From Bacillota bacterium (lineage in GTDB: Bacteria > Bacillota > Ch66), in NCBI GenBank assembly GCA_013178045.1, contig JABLXP010000005.1, positions 62,001 to 126,000 of the forward strand: a stretch of 64,000 bases of DNA. Reading direction: 5' to 3'. Positions within the stretch are counted from its first letter, which is position 1. The number at the start of each line of letters is the position of its first letter. The notes under the pieces are model-generated. The model had not been told where the DNA came from. It did no database searches and saw only the letters and a program-made list of their open reading frames with translations. Shown here one piece after another: positions 1 to 10,311 of the stretch. Position numbers and translations under genes: made by a program.

Positions 1-661
1 CCGCCAGCGGGGTCACAAAAACAACCACTGCCCGTGCCGTCGAAAGGCCATTAACTTCACGGATGGCGAGAATATAAAGCGCGATGATCCATAATGAGAC
101 GGCCACCGTCAGGAAAATAAACAACCAGCTAGGAAACCCCAGGTGCTTCAACAACCGCAGCGGCGGCACCAGGATCCCCGGTAATCCAGCCAAACCAACC
201 GCCGCAAACATTCCCCTTCCATTGCTTTGCCCACCCAGGAATTCGGCTAATAGATTAAAGACCGCGGCGACAAAGAACCAGAAAAACAAAGTCATAACCA
301 GCCAAATAAGGCCGCCTGCCACCGTCAACCGATGCAGCATCTCGGGAAAATAGGTAGAAAGATGAGGCGGCAAACCAGGCGGAACCCGGCCCGGCCAGGC
401 CGTTTGCGCTCCCAGACTGGTATTGACGCTCCAGGTGAAAAGCTGCACGCCAAGCACGACCAGGAAAGCCAAACCGATCGGCCTGGTTTGGCCAACGTAA
501 CGCAGTGTCTGGACCGGTTGAAACAATATTCCATAGAGAATATCAAGCCCGTTCGCGTAGGTATCCACCGGGACGGCGGTCGCCCGCTCGGTCAAGATAT
601 CGTTACCCGCTTTATGCCCGAGCGGTTGGTCAGGAGCGGGCCGGTTCTGGTCGTTAAACAT
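1..661 (-). CDS. Yip1-like polytopic membrane protein, C-terminus cut by window edge
   Basis: The reading frame is open from an ATG at 661 to the window edge, giving about 220 residues. The first 45 residues are polar and proline-rich. The rest is a run of hydrophobic segments (about residues 63-75, 110-140, 155-170, 180-200) separated by short loops, the layout of the Yip1 domain family of small integral membrane proteins. A purine-rich site (AAAGGGG) lies upstream of the ATG, and the gene starts 22 bases after the end of sppA, so the two are probably cotranscribed. The function of bacterial Yip1 proteins is unknown. The family call rests on hydropathy and general similarity only. Confidence 0.6.
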   Translation of the reverse strand, partial: MFNDQNRPAPDQPLGHKAGNDILTERATAVPVDTYANGLDILYGILFQPVQTLRYVGQTRPIGLAFLVVLGVQLFTWSVNTSLGAQTAWPGRVPPGLPPHLSTYFPEMLHRLTVAGGLIWLVMTLFFWFFVAAVFNLLAEFLGGQSNGRGMFAAVGLAGLPGILVPPLRLLKHLGFPSWLFIFLTVAVSLWIIALYILAIREVNGLSTARAVVVFVTPLA

Positions 662-682
662 CAGCAAGGCCCCTTTCTCTTC

Positions 683-1624
683 TTATTTAAGCTCAGGCAA
701 GCGCAGCTGGCGCCAAGCTTCCAACTGTTCGGGCATCAGCAGGCCCGGCCAGGCCACGAAAGAGCGCCAGCCGGAAAAAAGCCAATCCAACAGGTTTTCC
801 GTGGTGTATTCCCGGGTCTGGGGCTCGCCGGCGATCCCGGCCAATTGACCCGCCAACCGCACGGCATCGTAGTAGTTGCCCAGTTCATCAACCAGGCCCA
901 GTTCGCGCGCCTGGCGGCCGGTGAAAATTCGCCCATCGGCCAACTGAATCACTTGTTCCCGCGTCATTTTACCCTCACGCCCCTTGGTCACCACATCAAT
1001 AAACTGGGTGTAGATATCATTAACCATTCCCTGGAGAATATCCCGCTCGCCCTCCGTGATTTCTCGGGTGGGTGAACCCATGTCTTTATGGGGTCCACTC
1101 TTAATGGCTTCGGACCGGATGCCCAGTTTTCCCATTAACCCTTGAAAGTTCTGCAGTTCCATGATCACGCCTATGCTACCGGTCATCGTCGCGGGATTAG
1201 CCACTATCTTATCTGCCCCCGCGGCAATCCAGTACCCACCGGAAGCCGCGACATCACCCATGGAGACCACTACTTTTTTACCGGCCTCCCGCAGCCGGTT
1301 GACTTCCACCCCGATCTCCTGCGAAGCCGCAGCGGACCCACCGGGGCTGTTGATGCGCAGCACCACAGCCACGACATCCTCGTCATCGCGAGCCTGACGG
1401 AGTTGTTCCATGATCCGCTTCGAACTGGCGAACCCGCTGAAGGTGCTACCTTCGGTAGAACCGACAATTGGCCCCTCGATGTTGATGACGCCCACAACTC
1501 CCGAATTACGCCCTAAAACCCCACGCTTTTTTTCCATCTGCTTGCTGGGGATGAATAAGGCCAAAATCAGGGTCAGTAAGCAAGCGCCCAGCACCATGCC
1601 GATGATCAGTCGCTTGCGGTTCAC
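683..1624 (-). CDS. sppA: Signal peptide peptidase SppA
   Basis: Membrane-anchored serine protease that degrades cleaved signal peptides; in Bacillus it also contributes to lantibiotic resistance. The chosen GTG start gives 313 residues and has GAAAGGAG 8 bases upstream; the longer frame to 1723 adds 33 polar residues before the membrane segment and lacks a comparable site. One N-terminal membrane helix (residues 5-25) is followed by the ClpP-like fold: RINSPGGS at 90-97, the nucleophile Ser128 in AASGGYW, and the general-base Lys180 in SGPHKD. The 52-residue spacing between the two matches the B. subtilis enzyme as I remember it. It lies between alr and the Yip1-like gene, both on the same strand. 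Confidence 0.93.
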   Translation of the reverse strand: MNRKRLIIGMVLGACLLTLILALFIPSKQMEKKRGVLGRNSGVVGVINIEGPIVGSTEGSTFSGFASSKRIMEQLRQARDDEDVVAVVLRINSPGGSAAASQEIGVEVNRLREAGKKVVVSMGDVAASGGYWIAAGADKIVANPATMTGSIGVIMELQNFQGLMGKLGIRSEAIKSGPHKDMGSPTREITEGERDILQGMVNDIYTQFIDVVTKGREGKMTREQVIQLADGRIFTGRQARELGLVDELGNYYDAVRLAGQLAGIAGEPQTREYTTENLLDWLFSGWRSFVAWPGLLMPEQLEAWRQLRLPELK

Positions 1625-1719
1625 GCTTTCACTCCTTTCAGATATGTCTACGCGCAGTTTCTTCCAGGACGGCCATTCACGATACGGGGGCAAGGGCCCC
1701 TTCGCCAGCTTTCTGTTAT

Positions 1720-2949
1720 TCAAGTCTCCAGTCCGTCGACCGCTTCCGTTTTACTGCTAAGCAAGTACTCCTCGCCTCGCCAGTACTTAAGCTTGTAGGG
1801 TCGGCCGTCCTTCACGTACAACTTGGGTAGACGCGGGCTGATCGTCGTCCGTCTGGCCATCAGTCTGACCACGTCTCCAACCCGAACTGGCTCGTTAAGA
1901 CCGAACTCCAACATGCATAGTTGCATGGCCACCTTACCCACTACCGGCACCCGCCGTCCGTTGACCTCCGCCGATAAATGCCGATTGGCAAAACCCAGGT
2001 AATGTAAAACATCCTTGGCTAGAAATTTAAGCAGATCAATAAAACTATCAGGCCGTAAAATCGGGTCCAGCGTGTAGCCATCAACATAACCGATGGGCAA
2101 AACGGCAATGCGGGCTGGCCTGGTTGTACGGTAGGTCCGGCCGTAGCCAATGCTGGTCCCCGCTGGTACCTCCTTCAGATGAACGATCCGGGCTTTCAGT
2201 TGCCAGGAGTCTTTCAAGGAGATTTTTCGCTGGACGTAAAGCGAAGGATACTGCCCGTACAGGAGGGTACCGACGCGGACAAGATTCAGGTGCATATGCG
2301 GAAGATCCAGCGTAGCGGCACTGTTACAAGCGTGGCGCAGGGGTATCTGAACCCCTTGTTTTTCCAGCTCGTTTATGACCTGCATAAGTTTACGAAATTG
2401 CTCTTCGGTGTATGACTTATTTTTGAGTGTAGCCACGGCAAAGTGGGTATAAACCCCTTCCAGCTTAAGTCCGGGCCGGCTGGAGATCCGTCGCCCCAAT
2501 TCAATGGCCTCCGCCGGGAAGGCACCGGTCCGCCCCATGCCGGTTTCGACCTTGAGATGGACGGCCACGGGTTTTCGCCGCTGCTCAGCGGCCTCGGCCA
2601 GGTCATCGACATTTTCCGCTGAACCGACTGTCACTGCCAGGTCATGGTCAATCGCGATTTCGTTTTCTTCTTTAAGCAGTGGACTAAACACCAGGATCGG
2701 CGCGGTTATCCCTGCCTCCCTCAATTCGATGGCTTCATCCAGGGTGGTTACGGCCAGTCGGTCGGCGCCATTGGAGAGCACCGTTCGAGCGACCTCAACC
2801 GCTCCATGTCCGTAAGCATCGGCCTTAACCACCGCCATCAAGGAAACACCAGGCGCCAGCAGACTCCGGACCTGTTTGAGGTTGTGGATGATGGCATCGA
2901 GATCTACTTCCACCCATCGGGCCGGCAGCTGGTTAAGCATACGCGGCAT
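1720..2949 (-). CDS. alr: Alanine racemase, divergent C-terminal half
   Basis: PLP enzyme converting L-alanine to D-alanine for peptidoglycan. The PLP lysine is in VVKADAYGHG near residue 44, the carbamylated-lysine region reads HLKVETGMGR, the pyridine-contacting arginine is in LVRVGTLLYG, and the tyrosine loop reads IGYGRTYR. The ATG at 2949 has AGGTGAT 7 bases upstream; a TTG one codon earlier is possible. The gene follows the FemAB-like gene by 6 bases. Oddities: the usual GRVCMDQ segment reads GKVAMQLCM, so the conserved Asp is Gln, and about 25 extra residues sit between GYVDGY and that segment. It may be a lineage variant or a racemase of related specificity. Confidence 0.85.
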   Translation of the reverse strand: MPRMLNQLPARWVEVDLDAIIHNLKQVRSLLAPGVSLMAVVKADAYGHGAVEVARTVLSNGADRLAVTTLDEAIELREAGITAPILVFSPLLKEENEIAIDHDLAVTVGSAENVDDLAEAAEQRRKPVAVHLKVETGMGRTGAFPAEAIELGRRISSRPGLKLEGVYTHFAVATLKNKSYTEEQFRKLMQVINELEKQGVQIPLRHACNSAATLDLPHMHLNLVRVGTLLYGQYPSLYVQRKISLKDSWQLKARIVHLKEVPAGTSIGYGRTYRTTRPARIAVLPIGYVDGYTLDPILRPDSFIDLLKFLAKDVLHYLGFANRHLSAEVNGRRVPVVGKVAMQLCMLEFGLNEPVRVGDVVRLMARRTTISPRLPKLYVKDGRPYKLKYWRGEEYLLSSKTEAVDGLET

Positions 2950-2955
2950 CAAGGA

Positions 2956-4044
2956 TCACCTGCTTTTCCGCAGTTTCTTCCGCAGGGCGATCAATTTCCG
3001 GATCCCCTGAGCGTACAAAGGTTCAGCCGTGTTCCACGCCCAGTAGTAGAAAGGGGCGTAAACCAGGTCGTACTCGCCAACAAACTCGGTATAATCACCA
3101 TTAAACCCCTTCTTAAAGCGGACCAGCCCGTAAAGCGGATGGTCTTCCGGCACGGGCCCTGGGACACCACGGAAATCATACAACCGGCATTGATTCTCTT
3201 TCGCCCATTCAATCATCGTCCACTGGAGCAGATAGTTGGGCATCACGTTGCGGTATTGATTACTGGAGGCCCCGTATATGTACCAGGCCTTATCTCCAAA
3301 TATAAACGCCAGGGTGCCGGCGATCGGGATGCCTTCATATTCGGCCAAAAATAATTTGGCGTAACCGGGGGGAACAAGCTGATCCCACATGGTTTCAAAA
3401 TACGCGTAGGAGCGGATCAGAAAACGGTCACGTTCGGCTGTTTCCACCAGAATGCGGTAGAAGGTCGGCAGGTCAGCCTTGGTGCAGTTAGTCTTGATTT
3501 TGACCCCCTTTTTTATCGCCAGCCGGACATTGTAGCGGGTCTTACTGTGCAGATTCTCAAACAACTGGGTCAGACTGGGGGTAAGATCCAGTCGGAAAAC
3601 ATATTTTGGCTGCACCCCCTCAAACCCCTCTTCCGTTTCCGCTGGTCGAAAACCCTGGCTGTGCAAAAATTCAATAAAGGCCGTGTTGGTCACCGGTATA
3701 TCAGGGTCAATCTTCAGGAAAATAGCGTGATGCTTTCGGGCTAATTCGCGCACCGCACCTAAGAGAAATTTAAATACCCGCTCATTACCTATATCGAGGA
3801 CAGGTCCCCGGGGAGCATAGAAGATGGATCTATTTATCCCCGGCAGTTTTCTTTTGAGGAGCGAAATCGCCGCCACGATCTGTCTATCCTCTTCGACGAT
3901 CAATCGCAGGGGAACCCACCCGGTCGTGGCCTTGACTTCCCCCCACTCCCAGGACTGCAGGATATGGCCTTTAGGAGATTGTTCTAAAAAAGCATTGAAC
4001 CGCTGGCGCTCAGAGGGGCCTATTTCTCGGGCAGACAGATTCAC
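2956..4044 (-). CDS. FemAB/FemX-family peptidyltransferase
   Basis: A 362-residue protein of the FemABX family (tandem GNAT folds), which in other Firmicutes uses aminoacyl-tRNA to add amino acids to the peptidoglycan stem or lipid II. The N-terminus has the QSWEWGEVK segment typical of the family, the middle has LHSKTRYNVRLAIKKG, and the C-terminal half has the GASSNQYRNVMPNYLLQW and YDFRGVPG segments. The start is GTG with AGGAGGAG 6 bases upstream. Placement directly before alr, in the same transcription unit, supports a cell-wall precursor role. Which amino acid is transferred cannot be told from the sequence. Confidence 0.85.
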   Translation of the reverse strand: MNLSAREIGPSERQRFNAFLEQSPKGHILQSWEWGEVKATTGWVPLRLIVEEDRQIVAAISLLKRKLPGINRSIFYAPRGPVLDIGNERVFKFLLGAVRELARKHHAIFLKIDPDIPVTNTAFIEFLHSQGFRPAETEEGFEGVQPKYVFRLDLTPSLTQLFENLHSKTRYNVRLAIKKGVKIKTNCTKADLPTFYRILVETAERDRFLIRSYAYFETMWDQLVPPGYAKLFLAEYEGIPIAGTLAFIFGDKAWYIYGASSNQYRNVMPNYLLQWTMIEWAKENQCRLYDFRGVPGPVPEDHPLYGLVRFKKGFNGDYTEFVGEYDLVYAPFYYWAWNTAEPLYAQGIRKLIALRKKLRKSR

Positions 4045-4107
4045 GTGGTCTCCTCCTATTAATGGTCTACTTTCCTAGTGTTGCTCCCGGTTGTTAGCGG
4101 TATACAT

Positions 4108-4184
4108 AAGGGGACAGGCTACTTTTTATAATCGTATAATCGTAACCGTTAGTAAAGTACGGCTAAAAAGTTGCCTGTCCCCTT
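4108..4184. repeat. MITE-like inverted repeat element
   Basis: Two 21-base arms, 4108-4128 and 4164-4184, are inverted copies with a single mismatch (arm core GGGGACAGGC). They enclose 35 AT-rich bases with no ORF. The plus-strand end runs into a T tract, but no plus-strand gene precedes it. The element sits 3 bases beyond the pyrG stop codon. Arms with a GGGGACAGG core are, from general memory, common as dispersed repeats in Firmicutes genomes. No second copy was seen in this window. Confidence 0.6.
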
Positions 4185-4187
4185 TTT

Positions 4188-5855
<1,668 letters not shown>

Positions 5856-5884
5856 TCAAGCAGTAGATTCAAGCTCCCGGCGCG

Positions 5885-6322
5885 TTAGCCTTCCCACTCA
5901 TCTTCGTCATCCCCGTAATACTCAGAGCTTTCGAGAGTGGTCCGAAATTCTATGTCGTAACCGGCTTCACCCAGGCCATCCTCTAATTTACCCGCCTTGT
6001 TCTTAATTCGCATCTGGCTGTCATAATCTATTGTCTTGTGCAAAAAAGTTGCCAAAGGCAGCCGGCGAGTATTTTTATTCGGAAACCAGGATTTCAAACC
6101 CCAGCAGCCATCGCCAGCATAGGTAAAACGGGGATCAAGATTGATCTGGGTGTAAATCGCCGAAACAGCCTGGGCCCAATTTGCGGGGGTAATGGACTTG
6201 AGTTTGAAAACCTCTTCAATCAGCTCGCGATAGTAAGTGGGTTCGCCTTTCTGCCGGAGTATTTGATAAACCAGGTCAATTTCTGAAAGCTTATCCAACT
6301 CCATATCTCGGCCATCCTTCAT
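5885..6322 (-). CDS. rpoE: RNA polymerase delta subunit
   Basis: A 145-residue protein with an N-terminal HARE-HTH domain (about residues 7-75, with YYRELIEEVFK) and a short acidic C-terminal tail (YYGDDEDEWEG). Delta binds core RNA polymerase in Firmicutes, increases recycling and sharpens promoter selectivity. The acidic tail is shorter than in Bacillus. The ATG at 6322 has a GGGGGGAGAGG site upstream; the open frame continues 33 more codons but without a start supported by a ribosome-binding site. The neighbour downstream is pyrG, the usual partner. Confidence 0.9.
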   Translation of the reverse strand: MKDGRDMELDKLSEIDLVYQILRQKGEPTYYRELIEEVFKLKSITPANWAQAVSAIYTQINLDPRFTYAGDGCWGLKSWFPNKNTRRLPLATFLHKTIDYDSQMRIKNKAGKLEDGLGEAGYDIEFRTTLESSEYYGDDEDEWEG

Positions 6323-6461
6323 GGTCAACCCTCTCCCCCCAACTATTTGTTTCAGGCAGTGAATACGATTTTCTTTTATTCTACTTCCTTGAATATTTTT
6401 CCTGCTGCAGTTAAACAACAATCAAAAATAACCCCCTTAACAATGGAGGCTATCAAATCAA

Positions 6462-8144
6462 CTACATCCGCTCTGGAGCAGAGATCCCAAGCAGGGTCAG
6501 AACATTGCGGAGCGTGATCCGGGTTGCGTCCACCAGGATCAGCCGGGCTCCCCGGACGGCCTCATCATCAGTCAAAACCCGGCAGGAATTATAGAAACTG
6601 TGGAATACATCCGCCAGGTCGTGGGCGTACCGGGCCAACCGGTGGGGTTCCAGAACGGCGGCACTGTTAATCACCTCAGCCGGCAGGTTGGCAATGTGGC
6701 GGATCAGTTCCAGTTCCGCCGGGTCAGTCAGCACATCCAGCCTGGTCTGGCTTGCTGGGGGAACGGTAAACCCGGCTTCAGCCGCCTGACGGAGGATGCT
6801 GCAGATGCGCGCATGGGCATATTGCACGTAGTAAACCGGGTTGTCAGCTGATTCGGATTTGGCTAAGTCCAGATCAAAGTCCAGGTGGCTGTCCGCACTG
6901 CGCATCACGAAGAAATAACGGGCCGCGTCCCGCCCGACCTCTTCGATTAAATCGCTTAAGGTAATGTATTGTCCTGTTCTTTTCGACATCCGCACGATTT
7001 CCCCGCTCCGGAACAAGCGAACCAGCTGCATGATAATGACATCCAAACGGTTCGGGTCATAACCCAGGGCCGCCATCGCTCCCTTCATCCGGGCGACGTG
7101 GCCGTGGTGATCCGCTCCCCAGATATTAATCACCCAGTCAAAACCGCGTTCAAACTTGTTTTTGTGGTAGGCAATATCAGCAGCGAAGTAAGTGGGAACC
7201 CCGTTGCGGCGCACCACGACTTCGTCTTTCTCATCGCCAAAGAGGGTGGATTTGAACCAGAGGGCTCCTTCGCTTTCATAGATATAGCCTTTCTCGCGCA
7301 GTTCGTTTAACGTCCGCTGAATTGCCCCTGAATCATGCAAGGACTGCTCACTGAACCAAACATCATAGTGAACCCCGAAGTCGGCCAGCACCTGTTTGAT
7401 ATTAGCCAATTTTTCCTGCAGCGCATACTGAACCAACATTTCCCGACGTAAAACCGGGTCAACATTCTCGTATTTGTTCCCAAACTCTTGCACAAATCTC
7501 TGGACGGTCTCAATTACGTCCTGCCCGTGGTAGCCATCCTCCGGGAAGACAACCGCGTGGCCAAGGATTTCCAGGTAACGCGCCTCCAGGGATTTGCCAA
7601 AATTTTCGATCTGGTTGCCCGCGTCATTGATGTAGAACTCCCGGGTTACTTCGTAGCCCGCCGCAGCGAGGATGCTGGCCAATGAATCACCCAGGGCCGC
7701 TCCCCGGGCATTCCCCATGTGCAGTAGACCGGTTGGGTTAGCACTGACAAATTCCACCTGCACCTTTTTGCCGGCCCCAAGGTTAGAATAACCGTACCGC
7801 TGATCTTCGGCTACCACCTCCGGGAGTACTTCATACAGCCAGCGGTGGTCGAGGTAAAAGTTGATAAACCCTGGGCCTGCTATTTCGGTGCGACTGACCC
7901 AGGTATCTTGGGGATCGAAGAATTTCAGCAGAATCTCCGCGATTTTGCGCGGCGGGAGCTTGGCTACCCTGGCCATGACCATGGCCAGGTTGGTGGCGTA
8001 ATCGCCAAACTGTTTTTCCCGCGGTACTTCCAGAACAAAGTCGGGTAGTTCATCATATTTTAGTTCGTTTGCTTCTTTCGCCGCTGCCGCTGCTTGAGCC
8101 AAGCGGGTAATAATGTTTTGCTTCAGTCGTTCCACAACACTCAT
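6462..8144 (-). CDS. argS: Arginine-tRNA ligase
   Basis: Class I aminoacyl-tRNA synthetase charging tRNA-Arg, 560 residues from the ATG at 8144. The N-terminal additional domain is followed by the HIGH-type signature in NPTGLLHMGNARG, the KMSKS-type motif in VRMSKRTGQ, and the C-terminal DALR anticodon-binding domain (YVQYAHARICSIL). An upstream in-frame start at 8186 adds 14 residues and is less likely. The 265 bases between argS and the M1 peptidase gene hold no gene that I can see, and no T-box signature was found there; a weak hairpin lies at about 8362-8380. Confidence 0.96.
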   Translation of the reverse strand: MSVVERLKQNIITRLAQAAAAAKEANELKYDELPDFVLEVPREKQFGDYATNLAMVMARVAKLPPRKIAEILLKFFDPQDTWVSRTEIAGPGFINFYLDHRWLYEVLPEVVAEDQRYGYSNLGAGKKVQVEFVSANPTGLLHMGNARGAALGDSLASILAAAGYEVTREFYINDAGNQIENFGKSLEARYLEILGHAVVFPEDGYHGQDVIETVQRFVQEFGNKYENVDPVLRREMLVQYALQEKLANIKQVLADFGVHYDVWFSEQSLHDSGAIQRTLNELREKGYIYESEGALWFKSTLFGDEKDEVVVRRNGVPTYFAADIAYHKNKFERGFDWVINIWGADHHGHVARMKGAMAALGYDPNRLDVIIMQLVRLFRSGEIVRMSKRTGQYITLSDLIEEVGRDAARYFFVMRSADSHLDFDLDLAKSESADNPVYYVQYAHARICSILRQAAEAGFTVPPASQTRLDVLTDPAELELIRHIANLPAEVINSAAVLEPHRLARYAHDLADVFHSFYNSCRVLTDDEAVRGARLILVDATRITLRNVLTLLGISAPERM

Positions 8145-8409
8145 TATATTCGTCCCTGAGCACAACTTTGCGATGCCCGGGTACACCCCCTTCGCGTTCG
8201 ATGTAACTTACACGGACATACCCCACTTGCAACATTTTTCCTTATCTCACGAACTGGTGGCCAACCACGTCGTCAATTTTTAGTTTTGTATCTGTATATT
8301 CTCCTAGCGGTCGAATTATCCTCTTAAAAGATAATAAAATTTAGTAAACCCTGGGGGCAGGATTTATCCATATCCTGTCCAAAAGTCTGGTAGGATAATC
8401 TGCTTTTTA

Positions 8410-10293
8410 TTATGGATAGTCTATTGATTGATACTCGCGCACGTTGTTGTTCTCGTCAGCTTCTTTAACCTGGTCCTCTGCGTCAACCATGATTCGGCCC
8501 AGGCTAAACGGGCCATCCAGGCTATAGGTATAGGTTTTCCCCGGGGCCAGGCTGGAGATAATCTTGGCCCAGCGCCGTCCATTCGTGGATTCTTCCGCGA
8601 TAATCTGGAACTCACCGGCCGGTTCATTGCCCAGGTTAGCCACCTGAATGACCAATCGACTGCGCTCGCGGTAATTGAGCAGCGTCAAGTTCTTGATCAC
8701 CAAGTCCGGGCCGGCTGGTTTCGTTTCTTGCGTTTGGCTATTGCTCGCCGGCTGTACTGCTACGGATTCGGGAACTACTTGCGGCACTACTTCGTTCACC
8801 TGGGAAACTGGCGCCGGTGAGACCAATGGGAAGAAATCCGTCAGGTCCCGGCCAGCCTCACTATTGGCCACCTCAAGCAAATTTCTGGTGGTGGCGTTGC
8901 GGTAACGGTACTGGTGCCAGTACTGGCGCAAGATCTGGTCAGTTAACTCCCGGCCAACTCCTCTCTCCAGTTCGGCCCAGACCTGGGCGCCCTGATTATA
9001 TATGTACGTAAAATAGTCCCGCTGGTTCCGGAAGGCACTCAACGGCTGCCCGACCCGCTGGCGGTCACTGTTATACTTTGCCTTACCGGTCACGGTCGTC
9101 CCACCGCTGACCGGCCAGCTTAACACATCCCGCATAAATCCCTGAGCCGAATAAACAGCCAGCGCTTCGTCCAACCACGGTTCCGCAAACTGATCATTAC
9201 CAACCAGCCCGTACCACCACTGGTGCGCCACTTCATGGGCAATCAGGGCCGCCCAGTCACCGACCGTACCAGCCCCCGGATACTGCCGATGACTGAGCAT
9301 GGTCAGTTGGGGGTACTCCATGCCGGCAAAACCCTCCATCGGCACTTCCACCAGAGAAAACTGCTGGTAGGGGTACTCACCAAACCGCTGACTGTAGTAG
9401 TCCAATGCCTGGGCGGCGGTCGTTAAGGCAGCCAGGCCAGCGGCCCGGTGGGCTGGGTAGAAGTACGACCTGACGGTGGTCTGGCCAACCAGCACGGTCG
9501 CAACCTGCAGGTCCGGGGATACAACCAGAGCAAAATCGCGCACCCGCTCGGCCTTGAAGGTGAGTCTCTTCGTTTGGCTGTTTAGGATTTCCTCTTGTTC
9601 CAGTACGCCAGTAGCCGCCACTACTTCATAGGTGGGAACACACAACCTGACCCGGTAATCAGCCACTTCGCTGAAGAAGGGGTCGCCGATTTTCGCGTAC
9701 TCGTCCAGGTGCCATCCCTGGTCATCCCAGACCGCCAGGACCGGATACCAGTTGCCTAGCATAAACGTACCGTCTTTACTTCCAAAACGGTAGGCAGCCG
9801 GCGGAACGGTGAGCGTCCACCGCATTTGCAGCCGAACCGTCTGGCCCGGTTTAATCGGCGCCGGCAGGTCGACGCGCAGCTGGGTCCCTTTAATTTCGCT
9901 GGGGGTGAGCTGCCCGTCCACAGTTACCTGGAAAACGGCGATCCCGCCGGGCTGAAATCCCCGGTCGTAAGCGGAGACGGGAGCCGGGGTTGTTTCTACC
10001 TGGGCAAAGGCATTAGGGTAGAGGTGAAAGAAAAGCGAGGTAAAAGAGGCTGATTTATCATTGGTTAAAGAAAGCGTACTCTGGCCCCTCACCGTCCGGG
10101 TCAGGGGATCCAGGGTAGCGTCTATTTCATATTGACGCGGGGAACTGACGGAGGGGGAACCGCCAGAAGGTTCACTGCCAATACCGACACCGCCCGACCA
10201 GAGGTTAACGAGGGAAAAGGCTGTGCCCAGCAGGGCAACCACCACGATGGCGATTGTCTGCATAATTGACAGCCGGGCTCTGGTTGTTCGCAA
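8410..10293 (-). CDS. Exported M1-family zinc metallopeptidase with C-terminal CARDB-like domain
   Basis: A 627-residue protein with an N-terminal hydrophobic anchor (residues 10-30) and an M1 aminopeptidase-type core. The zinc motif HEVAHQWWYG is at about residues 351-360 and the third ligand Glu is in WLDEALAVYS; the GMEYP motif (GFAGMEYPQ) precedes it, as in the GxMEN element of the family. Residues from about 535 to the end form a beta-rich module ending in EADENNNVREY, typical of CARDB domains. The TTG start has GGAGG 8 bases upstream. It is last of four exported genes and likely acts outside the membrane on peptides or surface proteins. Substrate unknown. Confidence 0.85.
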   Translation of the reverse strand: MRTTRARLSIMQTIAIVVVALLGTAFSLVNLWSGGVGIGSEPSGGSPSVSSPRQYEIDATLDPLTRTVRGQSTLSLTNDKSASFTSLFFHLYPNAFAQVETTPAPVSAYDRGFQPGGIAVFQVTVDGQLTPSEIKGTQLRVDLPAPIKPGQTVRLQMRWTLTVPPAAYRFGSKDGTFMLGNWYPVLAVWDDQGWHLDEYAKIGDPFFSEVADYRVRLCVPTYEVVAATGVLEQEEILNSQTKRLTFKAERVRDFALVVSPDLQVATVLVGQTTVRSYFYPAHRAAGLAALTTAAQALDYYSQRFGEYPYQQFSLVEVPMEGFAGMEYPQLTMLSHRQYPGAGTVGDWAALIAHEVAHQWWYGLVGNDQFAEPWLDEALAVYSAQGFMRDVLSWPVSGGTTVTGKAKYNSDRQRVGQPLSAFRNQRDYFTYIYNQGAQVWAELERGVGRELTDQILRQYWHQYRYRNATTRNLLEVANSEAGRDLTDFFPLVSPAPVSQVNEVVPQVVPESVAVQPASNSQTQETKPAGPDLVIKNLTLLNYRERSRLVIQVANLGNEPAGEFQIIAEESTNGRRWAKIISSLAPGKTYTYSLDGPFSLGRIMVDAEDQVKEADENNNVREYQSIDYP

Positions 10294-10311
10294 TGCGTTT
10301 CCTCCCCCTTT

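Noticed and set aside
1625-1723. N-terminal extension of sppA (33 codons)
   Set aside because: The extension is polar, precedes the membrane anchor and has no good ribosome-binding site, while the GTG at 1624 has GAAAGGAG.
4108-4184. Intrinsic terminator of pyrG
   Set aside because: The minus strand lacks a T tract after the stem; the long, nearly perfect arms fit a mobile repeat better.
8145-8409. T-box leader of argS
   Set aside because: No T-box signature (GGTGG-type antiterminator) was seen on the minus strand upstream of argS.
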